NCBI GenBank assembly: GCA_030374735.1
Contig: JASCIV010000386.1
Span: 1 to 21,755 of the forward strand
Length of the DNA: 21,755 nucleotides
Direction of reading: 5' to 3'
DNA from: Gracilaria caudata
Lineage: Eukaryota > Rhodophyta > Florideophyceae > Gracilariales > Gracilariaceae
Numbering within the stretch: position 1 is the stretch's first letter; the number at the start of each line of letters is the position of its first letter. The notes beneath the pieces are model-generated. The model ran no database searches. It saw only the letters and a program-made list of their open reading frames with translations, and was not told where the DNA came from. The position numbers were made by a program, and so were the translations under genes. Shown here piece after piece: positions 1 to 8,770 of this stretch.

Positions 1-745
1 TATCAATCAAATGGACCCTTCGAGAGGTCCATCAACAAATGACAGCGTCATTCGACGACGTGTCTCATGTGCAAACCTTACATTCTCTACAGCTGGCTCC
101 ACCTATCTAGTGAATAGTGAGTGCTCCCTAATGGCATTGGGTGGCCAAGTTAAGTTTTTGTAAGCTTGTAGCACAAATTTATTGCCATATGGCGGTTTAT
201 AAACGTCATTCAAGACGGCTATCTGGGTGTCGTTAACGAATATGTTGCTTATGTAGCATAAAAACACCAATGCGTATGGTGACTATAAGTGACTGACTAC
301 GACCTACAAAGCAGTGACTATGACTTTTTCACTTGGCCAATTTTCTAGTCACAAATACGCCCCTGGCGTAACATGGCTTGTAGCCTCGCGTTTGTAGTGT
401 TAGCACAATCACGAGCCGTCGTCGATCACGCTGAGTGCCCCGTATATACGTCTGCATCATTCCGTAAGCACACCTCTGGCACAGAGAGTAAGCTGCTTGT
501 GTCTTCCAAGGCCAGTGCTTCGTGATCTTCTCTTATCCACTTCGCCCCGCCATGCTGCCCTCTGGCGCCGTACGCCACACTCATTCATGCCAATTATCCC
601 TGAAAGAACCTATCTCCTCGGAAAACATATCGAACAAACAGGAGCAGGAAGGGCAGCGATTACTTCGTCCATCACGTTTGACTGACATAAAGTGGCTTCC
701 GCTTTCTCTTTTGTTCGATACTACTACTGCTCTCACGCTTACTTT
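1..745. other. Unassigned left flank
   Basis: I recognise no gene here. Short frames on both strands between 497 and 935 lack convincing starts or protein character. A small perfect hairpin (ATGGACC / GGTCCAT, 8-nt loop) lies near position 11. A 16-base string at 474-489 recurs exactly at 18173-18188, so part of this flank may be a worn member of one of the repeated families. Confidence 0.4.
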
Positions 746-963
746 TCATGCCTGGGTACTGTCGTGCATCGCGCTCTGCCACTCTTGTAGCTGCAGCCGT
801 TTCCTCTCACCCTCCCGCATTCACAGCCTCGACGCCGGTACCATCCACCCCGCATTGCTTCTGGGTGCCGCCCTCCCATGCCCCAACTCCCCAAAAGCAT
901 CTTCATGCAATCTCTGCATCGGACATAGGGGGTGATCCGAACTTCCGAAAGTGCGCAGCTCAA
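746..963 (-). pseudogene. Fragment of the H (C-x4-C / H-x2-H) family, copy H1
   Basis: Read on the minus strand, this fragment aligns in one frame with the H proteins at 9406-10287 and 16500-17033. It keeps the 'HEDAFG' stretch after the metal motif, the 'WM..ASRL' stretch and the following charged helix ('MREGERKRLQLQEW'). It is broken: a TGA at 821-823 sits where the 16.9-kb copy has a leucine codon. Both cysteines of the C-x4-C motif are replaced (the frame reads 'LRTFGSSD' where the relative has 'CCAFGCSD'). The fragment starts in the middle of the motif, directly against sequence that matches the 3-prime flank of the coiled-coil gene, so its 5-prime half is missing. It ends at TGA 746-748, close to the end of the shared helix. 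The family's function is unknown. Confidence 0.6.
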
Positions 964-1202
964 AAAACCCGGAAGTCTTGTTCCGTTCATAGCGGTAGTC
1001 TTTGCCTCTAGTAATGAAGAGAAAGAAAGTGATCCCAATGAATTCAAGGGGCGAATCTAAAGTTTGAATTAGAAGATGATGCGTAGGAATTCGCCGACTG
1101 CACACAATCGGCCTTAATCGCGAGACCAGTATCAATCTCTAGCTCCGGGTGTTTTGTCAAGTAAGGTTGCAACAGCATTTCAGTCTCTTAACGTTGCTAA
1201 TG

Positions 1203-1611
1203 TGGAGGTTCTATTTGGTACTTGTGTGAAGTTGGAGGAGAGAAGAAGTAATGAATTCTAGTCAGACACATGCCATGATTCTACTGGGCCCAGTTACCGC
1301 CCGCGTCTCAGATAGAGTTCCCCAGACTACTCTCAGCTTCTCCGATACCGCATAGCCTAAGTAACATTAAGCGAATGGTCTACAATGCACGCATACGCTC
1401 GCATATGCGCATCTAGACAAGAACTATTCTGATTTGAGGATGACTGAAGGTGGGGTTCTCCTGAAATTAACGAAACCCAAATTTGCGTAAGATAAACACC
1501 AACAGGCCAACTTTTTGTCTTAATGTAACTACTGTTCTGCGTTTTCAGGAGACGCCCGGTAGATATGCAGTTGAATTGGGAATGAATTGAAATTCAATTA
1601 GAGCCATAAAC
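1203..1611. other. Insertion of about 410 bp inside CC1
   Basis: This segment has no counterpart in the intact coiled-coil gene, where the flanking blocks join at about base 14931. Read on the minus strand, its ends carry a weak imperfect inverted match, GGCTCTAATTG at one end against GGTTCTATTTG (reverse complement of the other end), 9 of 11 bases by eye. I see no clean target-site duplication and no coding capacity. It contains the 62-bp repeat T1 at 1498-1559. It could be a small non-autonomous element or a gene-fragment insertion; the ends are placed only to within several bases. Confidence 0.45.
1498..1559. repeat. 62-bp dispersed repeat T, copy 1
   Basis: This stretch aligns without gaps to 6735-6796, with about 45 of the first 60 bases identical by eye. 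The best-conserved parts are CAACTTTTTG and GTTTTCAGGA(A/G)ACGCCC. On the minus strand both copies share a frame with 'PEN' and 'KKL' in the same places, although copy 1 has stops in it. It lies inside the insertion that breaks CC1. Confidence 0.6.
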
Positions 1612-2078
1612 ACACCGATGTATGACAGAAAGCAGCATTCCAAACGCTTCTTAAGTCCTTGTTTCATTTCATGAACAGAATTCCCGAACTCCTCGAGTTG
1701 CATCTGATGTTGGGCCGCTTTGGATCGCTCAAGTTCAAGTTCTTTCTGTATGGACTCGGCGGTGGGGTTGTATTGTGAGAGGCGACCAATACGTTCGTTC
1801 AAATGTGGTATAGTTTCAATGTGAGTGTTGATCACCTCACTCTTCCTCACCGCCAAGTCCCACAGGTTTTGGTCTTCGTCCTGAAGTGCTTGAACATCTT
1901 CTTGTAAAGAATAATTTTTTTATTAAGAACCAGCTCTCTTTTCATGGTGTAAGATAGCTCTTGGCGAGCGTTGCGTATAGAAAGTTGATTTCGTTATTAT
2001 TCCTGTCGGCCTCAAAAACAAGGTCCAAAACATGTTTCTTTTCACCTACGGTAAATTCTTAAATCGTGAAGCTTTAGA

Positions 2079-2245
2079 AAATCTAGAACATCTTAGCAAA
2101 ACGGCAGCCCCCTAAACTGTTGGAGTCAAAAACGGTTGTTCAGAAGGATGTAGAGATATTCCAAACGCAGAGTGTGCAGAAATGCTGGTCGAAGTGCGTG
2201 GTCGGGAAATGACATCGTGGGAGTGCGACCAGAATATTTGGAAGC
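2079..2245 (+). pseudogene. Fragment of the R gene (copy R1)
   Basis: This is the plus-strand counterpart of the R frame at 13310-13466 (minus strand). Shared features include 'TAAP.TV.VK', 'P.AEC.EM' and a following Gly/Arg/Pro-rich stretch in the same reading frame. It is broken by TAA at 2113-2115, where the other copy has a leucine codon, and the match fades after about 2245. It lies head to head with CC1, as R and CC do at 13-15 kb. The roughly 630-bp intergenic region and the 5-prime part of CC are missing between them. Confidence 0.65.
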
Positions 2246-2624
2246 TTCGAGTGCAAAGATCCTCGCTTAAATACGCCTGTGCTCGTTTGGAGACGTGAGA
2301 CATTCCTGCTGCGGTAACGCAAGTTGGCTTGTATTTGAAGGCCTGCATCACAAATGCTTGGATATTAAGCACCGGTAGGGCGTTACTGGTCTTCTCACCG
2401 CACGACTTTGTCCTAATTATTTTCATACTTAGAATGCAACGCGAGACTCCTAATTCCTGCGCCGTGTCTCATTTTGTGAGGTGGAGATCCCCTAAAAGAA
2501 TTGCATTTCATGCAGACCTGAAGATGTCAGGGAAGCTTCAATCGGCACATCGATCACCTCAACCTCCACAGGGTGAATCATCAACAGCGAATGCCACCGG
2601 AAGTTCGGTGGAACTTCCATCAGA
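2246..2624. other. Unassigned spacer
   Basis: No recognisable gene. Open frames on both strands are short and do not match other parts of the window. Confidence 0.4.
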
Positions 2625-3470
2625 ACCACTGGCCAACAAATACACAGTGCTCATTATCAAATTCATATCTACTTCTTCCTGTACTGCTCCCTGGGAGCAG
2701 TACTGCCACTAATATGATTCTCTGGGGTTCCAATTGATCCACAACTTTCGGGAATGGCGCATATTGTGCCCAAACCAATATAAAAACCCCGGTCAACCAG
2801 CACAGCGTCTTTTGCAAGATCCCCATTCACCAGGTGCTGCAACGATAGCTCCTTGACGCAAATCTTGGCCTCTCTTTGCAAGAGATGGAACCTGTCAAAT
2901 AGTCCATTCTTATAACCTTCGCCCGTGTATGGAGGAGGGTACGGCGGGTTTCTCTTCAGTCGAGCTGACGCCTACACGCCCAGTTTTGCTCCAATATTCC
3001 CTTCATGGCCCTTTCGTCCGATTGTTCTCGCGATTCCTACGGAGGGTCAAATTCCTATGGTGGCATTGGTGCTTGACGAGAAATTGAACGCAAAACTGCG
3101 ATGTCCATTAGCTCCTGGTGGCAGCAGATTGGTTGCTTGCAATCCGTTGCGCAATGACAAACTCATGTGATGCTTGGACTTATGTTTCGCAGAAATGCCC
3201 ATGACCAGATCATTCACATCAGTCTCTCCTTCAAACACCCATTCCAGATTCCGGAAAGCGCCCCCGCAAAGGTGAAACCCGAGAATCTTTCTGCATATAC
3301 CGAACATATCAATTTCACGTCGCAATAATTCTCCTCGTCCCGACAACTTTGCTTCCTTCATCAAGAATAGAGTGAAACGGATGCGGGCGTCAAAAAAAAT
3401 GCTCCCATTCTACTCGGAGTGGTCCTCTTCGGAATTTGAGTCCTCCTGCTCTGGGACTGCAACCAGAACG
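2625..3470 (-). pseudogene. Broken copy of the secreted-protein gene (S1)
   Basis: Colinear with about residues 185-431 of the S frame at 18658-19953 and with the 60 or so codons beyond its stop. Blocks such as 'LRREIDMFGICRKILGF', 'HHMSLSLRNGL' and 'LKRNPPY' are shared. It is disabled several times. A run of eight T at about 3392-3401 adds one base relative to the other copy. An 18-bp deletion between two ATTCC repeats removes six codons. CGA has become TGA at the codon matching Arg329, and CAG has become TAG at the codon matching Gln354; both are C-to-T changes. The N-terminal half of the gene is absent: homology ends at about 3470, where WD40-family sequence takes over. Confidence 0.85.
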
Positions 3471-3684
3471 AGTTGCGCTCAACTCGAGACTGGGGCTGTG
3501 TTATATACCACTCACTGAGGTAAAATGTTACCTGGGCACGGGAGAGCCGATTGCGTTGGAATTGCACCATCTCGGACGAGAAGGCGGCGCTTGCATTATT
3601 GGAGCCGTGATAATCTCGGGTTCGGGCAATCACCTTCTTTACAGAGACGCCAAAAATTGTGTGTGAAGTAAAGGTCAGTATCTT

Positions 3685-4106
3685 ACCCTCAATGCAGCAA
3701 AAGTCACGCCCGTCGCGTGTCGCCAGTTGCATTCGAGAGCCGTCGTGGCCGTGCTCAATCACGGCGGTAACCCTCTCCAACCGTTGAGCGACCACGAGAG
3801 CTGCAAATCGCGCGGCGTTGAGTGCCATGCAGCGTCGTCAGACGTCATCACGCACTTGGTCGCATCACAATGTGCTCCACGCAGCTCCCATAGTTTGCCA
3901 TCCATATCATGGAACGACGGAATCGATACAACACGCCAGCCGTCAGCATCCACCGCCACTCGACCCACCGGCGCCTCGAGATTGAGTACAGCAACGAGCG
4001 CACTGCTGCGCCCATCCCACACTCGCACGCTCCTGTCAGGTGATCCGGACACAACGCGGCTCCCGTCACCAGTACACACGGCTTTGTCAAAGACGCATTT
4101 GCACAT
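3685..4106 (-). pseudogene. WD40-repeat protein fragment (W1)
   Basis: The minus-strand frame 3759-4106 starts with ATG and reads 'DGSRVVSGSPDRSVRVWD', a textbook WD40 blade end with GH-like spacing to a second blade ('VAVDADGWRVVS...GKLWELRG'). WD40 propellers are protein-interaction scaffolds and need about seven blades; only about two to three are visible. Between 3759 and 3828 the coding signal changes frame and continues as 'HDGSRMQLATRDGRDFCCIEG' up to a good donor-like GTAAGA at 3686-3681. Downstream the open frame runs straight into the S1 fragment, giving a chimeric frame to 3361. A related, more worn copy lies at about 6960-7817. A frameshifted gene remnant is the best reading; a live gene with introns is possible but less likely. 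Confidence 0.7.
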
Positions 4107-4139
4107 TCTGTAAGATTCTTATTATTACAGCACTAGTAG

Positions 4140-4424
4140 TCAAAGTACGGGAGAAAGCTTCTCATAACGCATCTGTTCTGAAATGTCAGGAATTGTAACA
4201 AAAGTAGCCATGGGCGGTTTTGCGGTTACCGTAGCACTGTAACAAATTGAGTGCGATATGTCTTTATTCCAATCGAGACGAGCCTTGTCGTTAGCTAGAA
4301 GTTCAAGAACAGCCTTGGTAAGTGGAGATTTTGTTGTTGTGCACTGAAAGAAGCCATGAACACCTTGGCAGGGTAACCTGACAGCACTTTGGTTGTTCGG
4401 CAAAGCACATGCCGAACGTTGTCA
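4140..4424 (-). other. Possible exon-like open frame, unrecognised
   Basis: A minus-strand frame ending at TGA 4140-4142 stays open for about 90 codons with ordinary amino-acid composition ('SPLTKAVLELLANDKARLDW'). It has no ATG at its 5-prime end, where TGA closes the frame near 4425. I do not recognise it and see no second copy. It could be a single exon or a gene fragment; chance is not excluded. Confidence 0.25.
4395..4417. repeat. Perfect 8-bp inverted repeat, 7-nt loop
   Basis: GTTCGGCA at 4395-4402 and TGCCGAAC at 4410-4417 are exact reverse complements. It sits at the 5-prime end of the open frame just described. Function unknown; a cruciform, a binding site or chance are all possible. 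Confidence 0.5.
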
Positions 4425-4687
4425 TAGTAGTAGTGACGGTGATAGAGAAAAGAAGCATGTCGAGCATTTATAACAAGACATTTATGTATTCGACATAGGC
4501 CTGGACTAGGACCGCGTTATTGTCAAAGTGAATCATCACGTGCTGGATTCCGGGGGTAATTCAGAATATCAAAATCTCAAGTTTGAAACGCAGTTACGGC
4601 GTGGTACTAGATTCAGATTTGAAATCTTGCTTGTCGAGTGCAGTCCAATATTCTAGTACTTAACGGATCAAATGTGAGCTGCGATAT
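4425..4687. other. Unassigned spacer
   Basis: No gene or repeat recognised. Confidence 0.4.
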
Positions 4688-5177
4688 CTATACAAGCTTC
4701 GACGTCCGCCCCTTTCGTTTTATGCCCAGAAATGTAGACCGTAGCTCCGTACTGTTCCTTCCATGCTGAGCACGAAAATAGCGAAGCTGTTTTCTGGGCT
4801 CACACTTGGCAGGCAGTGCCCGTCCAAAACTAGACGTAAGTTCGGGGAAAGTGCTGAGAGTGACTAGCAGTGTCCGTCCACATTTGGACGTAAGTTCCTG
4901 CGAAGTGTCCGACGGCAAAACTGATCTCAAACGTTTTGAGGAGCGAACACAAAGCATGTCAAGTCTCAGCTCTCCCTGATTGGTCGACAAACATCGCAAA
5001 TGCGCTTTCACGGTGCTCCGGCCAACGCAATCCAATCCGTTCCTCGCAGTATGAAGGTACGCCCATACAGTTTACGAGTACAAAGGCAGCGTTCCTGAAT
5101 CCATTATGAAAACAACTGAGCAACTCGGCGCTTTTGTCTGGTCCTCGGTACTGTCTCAAGTCTTCATATCCATACAT
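4688..5177 (-). other. Hypothetical minus-strand gene or remnant in two frames
   Basis: A frame beginning with ATG at 5177 runs 72 codons ('MYGYEDLRQYRGPDKSAELL') to a TGA at 4959. In an overlapping frame, coding-like sequence continues from about 5035 to 4688 and contains two 18-residue repeats ('ELTSKCGRTLL' and 'ELTSSFGRALP'). One frameshift near 4960-5000 would join them into a protein of about 160 residues. I recognise no domain. A 25-bp palindrome lies 19 bases upstream of the ATG. No paralogue is visible in the window. It may be a young pseudogene, a two-exon gene or two chance frames. Confidence 0.35.
4814..4921. repeat. Two-copy 54-bp tandem repeat
   Basis: CAGTG(C/T)CCGTCCA begins at 4814 and again at 4868, followed in both by GACGTAAGTTC and a conserved GAAGTG-like tail. 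The period is 54 bases, exactly 18 codons, so the repeat preserves the minus-strand frame in which it encodes the 'ELTS.(C/F)GR.L' unit. Confidence 0.65.
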
Positions 5178-5195
5178 TCTCGTAGTGCATCTACA

Positions 5196-5220
5196 ATATA
5201 TATCAGGCCCTGATATATAT
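5196..5220. promoter_or_regulatory. 25-bp perfect AT-rich palindrome
   Basis: ATATATATCAGG (5196-5207) and CCTGATATATAT (5209-5220) are exact reverse complements around a single C. It lies just upstream of the ATG at 5177 on the minus strand, in an AT-rich stretch that reads TATATA on both strands. A regulatory role is inferred from position only. Confidence 0.45.
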
Positions 5221-5774
5221 AGCAGCGTTTTGGCAATCGCTTATAGCATGTTGTACATAAGATATATGTTATTGATGTACACGTTGTTGCTGTCAATCTC
5301 CTGACGTTGATTTATATCAGCACAATCGTTTTACGTTCTGAGCAATTTCCTCTCGGCCTATAGAATTGAGTGATTCACGTTAGTGTTGGATTCATATCAC
5401 GCGTTTCAATTTAAGCAAGCTGCAGTTCAAAGCCATTCGACGCTATTGGATACCCGGTGCGAAGATGGTCATTATCTGAAGCGAGGAGACCAGATCCTCG
5501 CTGCTTCGCCACACATTTCCTTTACAGCTTATGAGTCTGGACCAGTCTGTAGCCTACAAGCTTTGTGTCAGAGTGTGTTGAAGTACGTCATAGATTTACA
5601 TTAGATACTTGTGAAAAACACTATCATTCCCACGTTTACAAATCCCTCCTCATCAATAACATTCCCATAAAGCCCTTGACCTGCTAGCAACGCATTCACG
5701 TTCGATTCGTTCCACTCCTTATTGCTCTTGTGAACGATACTGATGCTCGCGAGAAACCAGTCTCACCGGCGCAT
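5221..5774. other. AT-richer intergenic region
   Basis: Richer in A/T than its surroundings, with another short inverted pair (TGTACAT ... ATGTACA) near 5254-5281. A 73-codon plus-strand frame at 5383-5604 opens with GTG, not ATG, and resembles nothing else. I do not call it a gene. Confidence 0.4.
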
Positions 5775-6732
5775 TTATCGAACAATGACCGCAACAAGCG
5801 CTTCGCAAAGCTTACATCTCAGCACACTCTTGGACCCAGTAGCTTTCTTAAACGATGCTCGCAATTCCGGCGGTTCCCGTCGGCGCCTGAGAGCTAGGTA
5901 CTTTTTCCGCAACTCGAAAAACGATTTGATGACTGCATCTACGCGAAGTAACCCCGTATCGTGGTCCATTTGTCGCATGACCACATCTTCCATTTCATCC
6001 TCAAGTACATTTTTTCCCGAACCGGTTTGAACGAGATGCAGCTGTAGCATATGTTGCAGCTCCGGTATTGCGTCCTGAGCAGTGACCGTTTCTTCCTCTG
6101 ACTGAGACCAAGAGGCAACACAACTCAGTACCTGACGTATATTGCGTTGCGAGGAGCACGGGTTGGGCGCGCGGCGGTTCGCATCAGTTTAGCTGTATCG
6201 CTGTGTCTCGGCAGCATCGACAGCGGGGACTCGCCGTTCTTGTTCTCTTGGAACGGATCGGCGCCCCGCGCCACAGCGCAAGCGCCACGGATTCATTGCC
6301 GTTTCTCAAAGCCTCGTGAAGTGCCGTCTCTCCTAACCTGTCTGCGATTCCAACTCCGGCACGGTGCGCGAGCAACACGTCCACCATTCTCCGATGCCCT
6401 TTCTCAGCGACCCTGTGCAACGGTGAGCAGTCATCGTAGTCTAGGCACTTCACGATGGCGCCGCGCGCGAGCAACATCTCGGCTGTCGTCACGTCGCCGA
6501 ACGCAGCAGCGCAGTGCAACGCCGAAGAGCCTTCTCCGTCCCTGTGCTTCATGTCTGCGTCCTGAACCAGCAGCGCTTGCACGATCGCGGTGTGTCCCTC
6601 CTCAGCCGCTACATTCAATGCTCATCTGCCACCACTACCGGCGCGGTTCACCTCGGCGCCGCTCGCCAGCAGCGCTTTGGCGACATTCATGTGGCCCGAT
6701 GCGGTCGCCGAGTGCAGCGCAGTGTCGCCACG
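5775..6732 (-). pseudogene. Ankyrin-repeat protein pseudogene
   Basis: Five ankyrin repeats are readable in order on the minus strand from 6732. Each has the usual 33-residue pattern: 'GDTALHSATASGHMNVAKAL', then repeats opening 'ALNVAAEEGH', 'SALHCAAAFGD', 'SPLHRVAEKGH' and 'TALHEALRNGN'. Ankyrin repeats mediate protein binding. The first repeat is separated from the second by an in-frame TGA (6622-6624). After the fifth repeat an extra base in a G/C run near 6264-6270 shifts the frame; the neighbouring frame continues 'RGADPFQENKNGESPLSML', as expected. A third frame carries an open, charged C-terminal tail of about 140 residues down to 5775. The 5-prime end is not defined: a TAG precedes the first repeat and the repeat T lies just beyond. 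A WD40 remnant follows upstream on the same strand. Confidence 0.8.
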
Positions 6733-6734
6733 CT

Positions 6735-6796
6735 ACCGACAGAGCAACTTTTTGCGTGAATGCAACAGGTTCTTTGTGTTTTCAGGAAACGCCCAC
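6735..6796. repeat. 62-bp dispersed repeat T, copy 2
   Basis: Ungapped match to 1498-1559. It lies between the first readable ankyrin repeat and the WD40 remnant upstream. On the minus strand it forms the end of an open frame ('WAFPENTKNLLHSRKKLLCR') that closes at TAG just before the ankyrin sequence begins. Confidence 0.6.
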
Positions 6797-6959
6797 TGGG
6801 CGTGATGATCTTGATGAAGCACAAACAAAGTTATCTCTAGTTTCACTGATGCCCACCCCTTCGCGATTCGCCGGCTCCAGGAAAGCGTGCTCGTGCAAAG
6901 CATGTCTCGCGTCACGTGACTGCCCCGAATTTCACCAATCACTACGCCCCACTTGGCAT

Positions 6960-7817
6960 CACGCATCTAATCGGTTGAGCGATCTGTCGTCGTGAGCTCA
7001 AACTTCAGCGCTGTGGCCCCTGGTAATCGTCCACTCGCACTTCTCCGAGAAGCGTTTGAGCCAGAAAAGGTCCCCATGAGTTGCAATCGATACAGCACGC
7101 CACCCGTCGCCATCCCACCGCCACGCCACCCACCGCATTCCCGTCATTGACAGCGACAACGAGTGCACCGGTCTATATCGGTCGCGAGCCCTCGCAGAGT
7201 ACCCGTCTTACCAACGCCGCAACTACCATATCAATGTTAATCGAAGTGGGTTACGTTGCTACACGGCTTGTCCGGGGTGGATTCTGCTGAATGTTCAGCC
7301 CTGAGCGTTTCGGCGACCTGCCTACTCAAGAAGTGGACACACTACTCTGGAGTTGCTCCAGTACACTCAACACATCCGCAAGGGGCACCGAACTTGTCAT
7401 CGCAGAAAGATACTCGGTAAGGGGAACAGGAGACATGAAAGCGTGCGTTCCGGAACATTCCATATCCGCAGATGAGGGTGCCGCCATGGGCGGGCCGCGC
7501 GGAAGCGGGTCTCGCGAAGAGGCTACTCTCAGATCAGGGTGTAGATGCAACGTGGGCTGTGCAGTTTGCAGTGCCAGATTTGATTGTAACGACGTCCTCA
7601 GTGAGTCACATTCGAGGGAAAAGAAATGTGGCGATGTGGAATGCAGCAACAACGCACGTACAACCTCCGCAATGTTCAGCAACAAGTACGCACGACAGAG
7701 CATTGTGATGAGCGATTCAGGGGAAGAGCAACACCGAACGGTCTTGTCGCGGTGACTTGCAACAATGTGAGAATGGCATCCAGAAAGGACCAGAATGACA
7801 ACATGACGCATTCCGAC
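6960..7817 (-). pseudogene. Degraded WD40-repeat gene (W2)
   Basis: The 7065-7220 part matches 3895-4050 of W1 at the nucleotide level, and 6960-7065 matches the adjoining part of W1. At the 5-prime end the frame 7326-7811 reads 'GCHSHIVASHRDKTVRCCSS', a recognisable but mutated blade end (the usual 'DG', 'VRVW' positions are altered). In between, blade-like pieces appear in different frames and are separated by stops, so I see no way to make a continuous propeller. An open minus-strand stretch (6733-6966) links this remnant to the ankyrin pseudogene, so the two may be parts of one former WD40-ankyrin gene. Confidence 0.65.
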
Positions 7818-8395
7818 CGATAGGCCTACCGTTAAGCGAGTTATGATCGTCTGAGATTGCCACCAACATGATGAACTGGGAACAGCGCACCGCTGAATCG
7901 ACTACCGAGATGTCTCTTTCTCATTCTGTCAGTTTGACTTTCCTGGATTGACCCCAATCACATGCCTGATTCATGAGCAGCTTCACGGGAGTTTATCGGG
8001 TGCTGCTTTCCCCGTGCATGTGTGATAGGCCCCCACTAGCTCCAGACGCAGCGTTGCTACCCATCAATTTGATTAGCTCGTTCATTGCGAGCGATCTGCA
8101 TAGATTACAGCGTAAATGTGTGAGCCACACATTGGCGCGGAGGTGCGAGGCTAAAGCACGACATTCACGGACACGGTCACATCATGAAGAAGGGAAGAAG
8201 AAAGAGAAGCTTAGGTTGATTGGCACGCACATTTTTGTTTATCTCAATAAGGGAGCAGATAGCGACGAAGACTACACTGGAAATGCGCTGCGGCTGTGCG
8301 TGAGAACAGTGTTTCAATGCCGAGTTGCGCCACTGCTACCGGCACGCTCTTGCGCCGCATCAATTGGTGGAAAGCGGCGCATCCTCGGAGCTCTT
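7818..8395. other. Unassigned spacer
   Basis: A 142-codon plus-strand frame at 7973-8401 opens at ATG but has low-complexity basic stretches and no recognised domain. The opposite strand overlaps the end of a Q-family copy. I do not call it a gene. Confidence 0.35.
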
Positions 8396-8399
8396 TGTT

Positions 8400-8770
8400 G
8401 AGGCGCACGGTGGCAGAAGAAAGTAGCGAACTGCAGGTCAATCACAATCTCATGTATGCGATTGCGCTCGCGTAGGTTACTGCCCTTGGCACAACGCTGT
8501 TTGTAACAGCAGCGAGACGGATCGGTTGCAAAGAAAGCTCTTCGCAAGGGCGTCTTGGACAGGCGCCAAAGAGCCCCTAGCTCATAGCTCCGCACTCGCT
8601 TGTGCTGGTCCTGGTCGATAGCTGTTCGAATCGTCATCGGCGTTGACGAGGAAGTGCCAACTCGGCGGTGACGGGGATCTGAAACGCGAGTGCATCGCTG
8701 CTGGTCGCGTCTGAATCGGAGGCTGGCGAAATCGATCTCGCAGATCTTGATCTGCAGAGCCGTTTCACGA
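8400..8770 (-). pseudogene. Q-family fragment, copy Q1
   Basis: The block at about 8690-8765 matches the other Q copies around a shared GCGAGATCGATT and a Ser/Asp-rich stretch (here 'SDSDATSSDA'). The matching frame is interrupted by several stops on the way to 8400, and the 3-prime half is not securely aligned. A longer minus-strand frame from 8802 to 8314 overlaps it in another phase and seems to be a shadow. Confidence 0.4.

Larger units (their letters stand above)
1044..2050 (-). pseudogene. Broken, interrupted copy of the coiled-coil gene (CC1)
   Basis: Two blocks match the intact coiled-coil gene at 14119-15090. Block 1612-2050 corresponds to about residues 126-270 of that protein; for example 'VRKSEV.N.HIET' is shared. 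Block 1044-1202 corresponds to its C-terminal 40 or so residues ('ELEID...KAD.VQ') and keeps the stop codon (TGA 1044-1046) at the same place. About 410 bases of foreign sequence (1203-1611) separate the blocks. The copy carries an in-frame TGA in the central coil and lacks the first 120 or so codons. Similarity to the 3-prime flank of the intact gene continues to about 964, so transcribed non-coding sequence was duplicated too. It is almost certainly not functional as a protein. Confidence 0.8.

Noticed and set aside
4959..5177. Resemblance of 'YRGPDKSAELLSCFHNGFRN' to helicase or primase-type DUF3631 segments
   Set aside because: Only a faint pattern over about 30 residues, without Walker or sensor motifs.
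6622..6624. Several in-frame TGA codons (ankyrin, H1, H2/Q2, Q5, S2, CC1) as a sign that TGA is reassigned
   Set aside because: The intact coiled-coil and secreted-protein frames use TGG for Trp. The coiled-coil gene and its copy both end at the same TGA. TAA and TAG breaks also occur in the remnants (R1, H3, S1). Ordinary decay explains it.
7291..7755. A 154-codon plus-strand frame
   Set aside because: It is antisense to the WD40 remnant and has no domain or second copy as a protein.
7973..8401. A 142-codon ATG-led plus-strand frame
   Set aside because: Low-complexity basic composition, no relative in the window, and partly antisense to a Q copy; not enough to call a gene.
8625..8640. A GTTCGAAT string as a tRNA B-box
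   Set aside because: No A-box, acceptor pairing or cloverleaf could be built around it.
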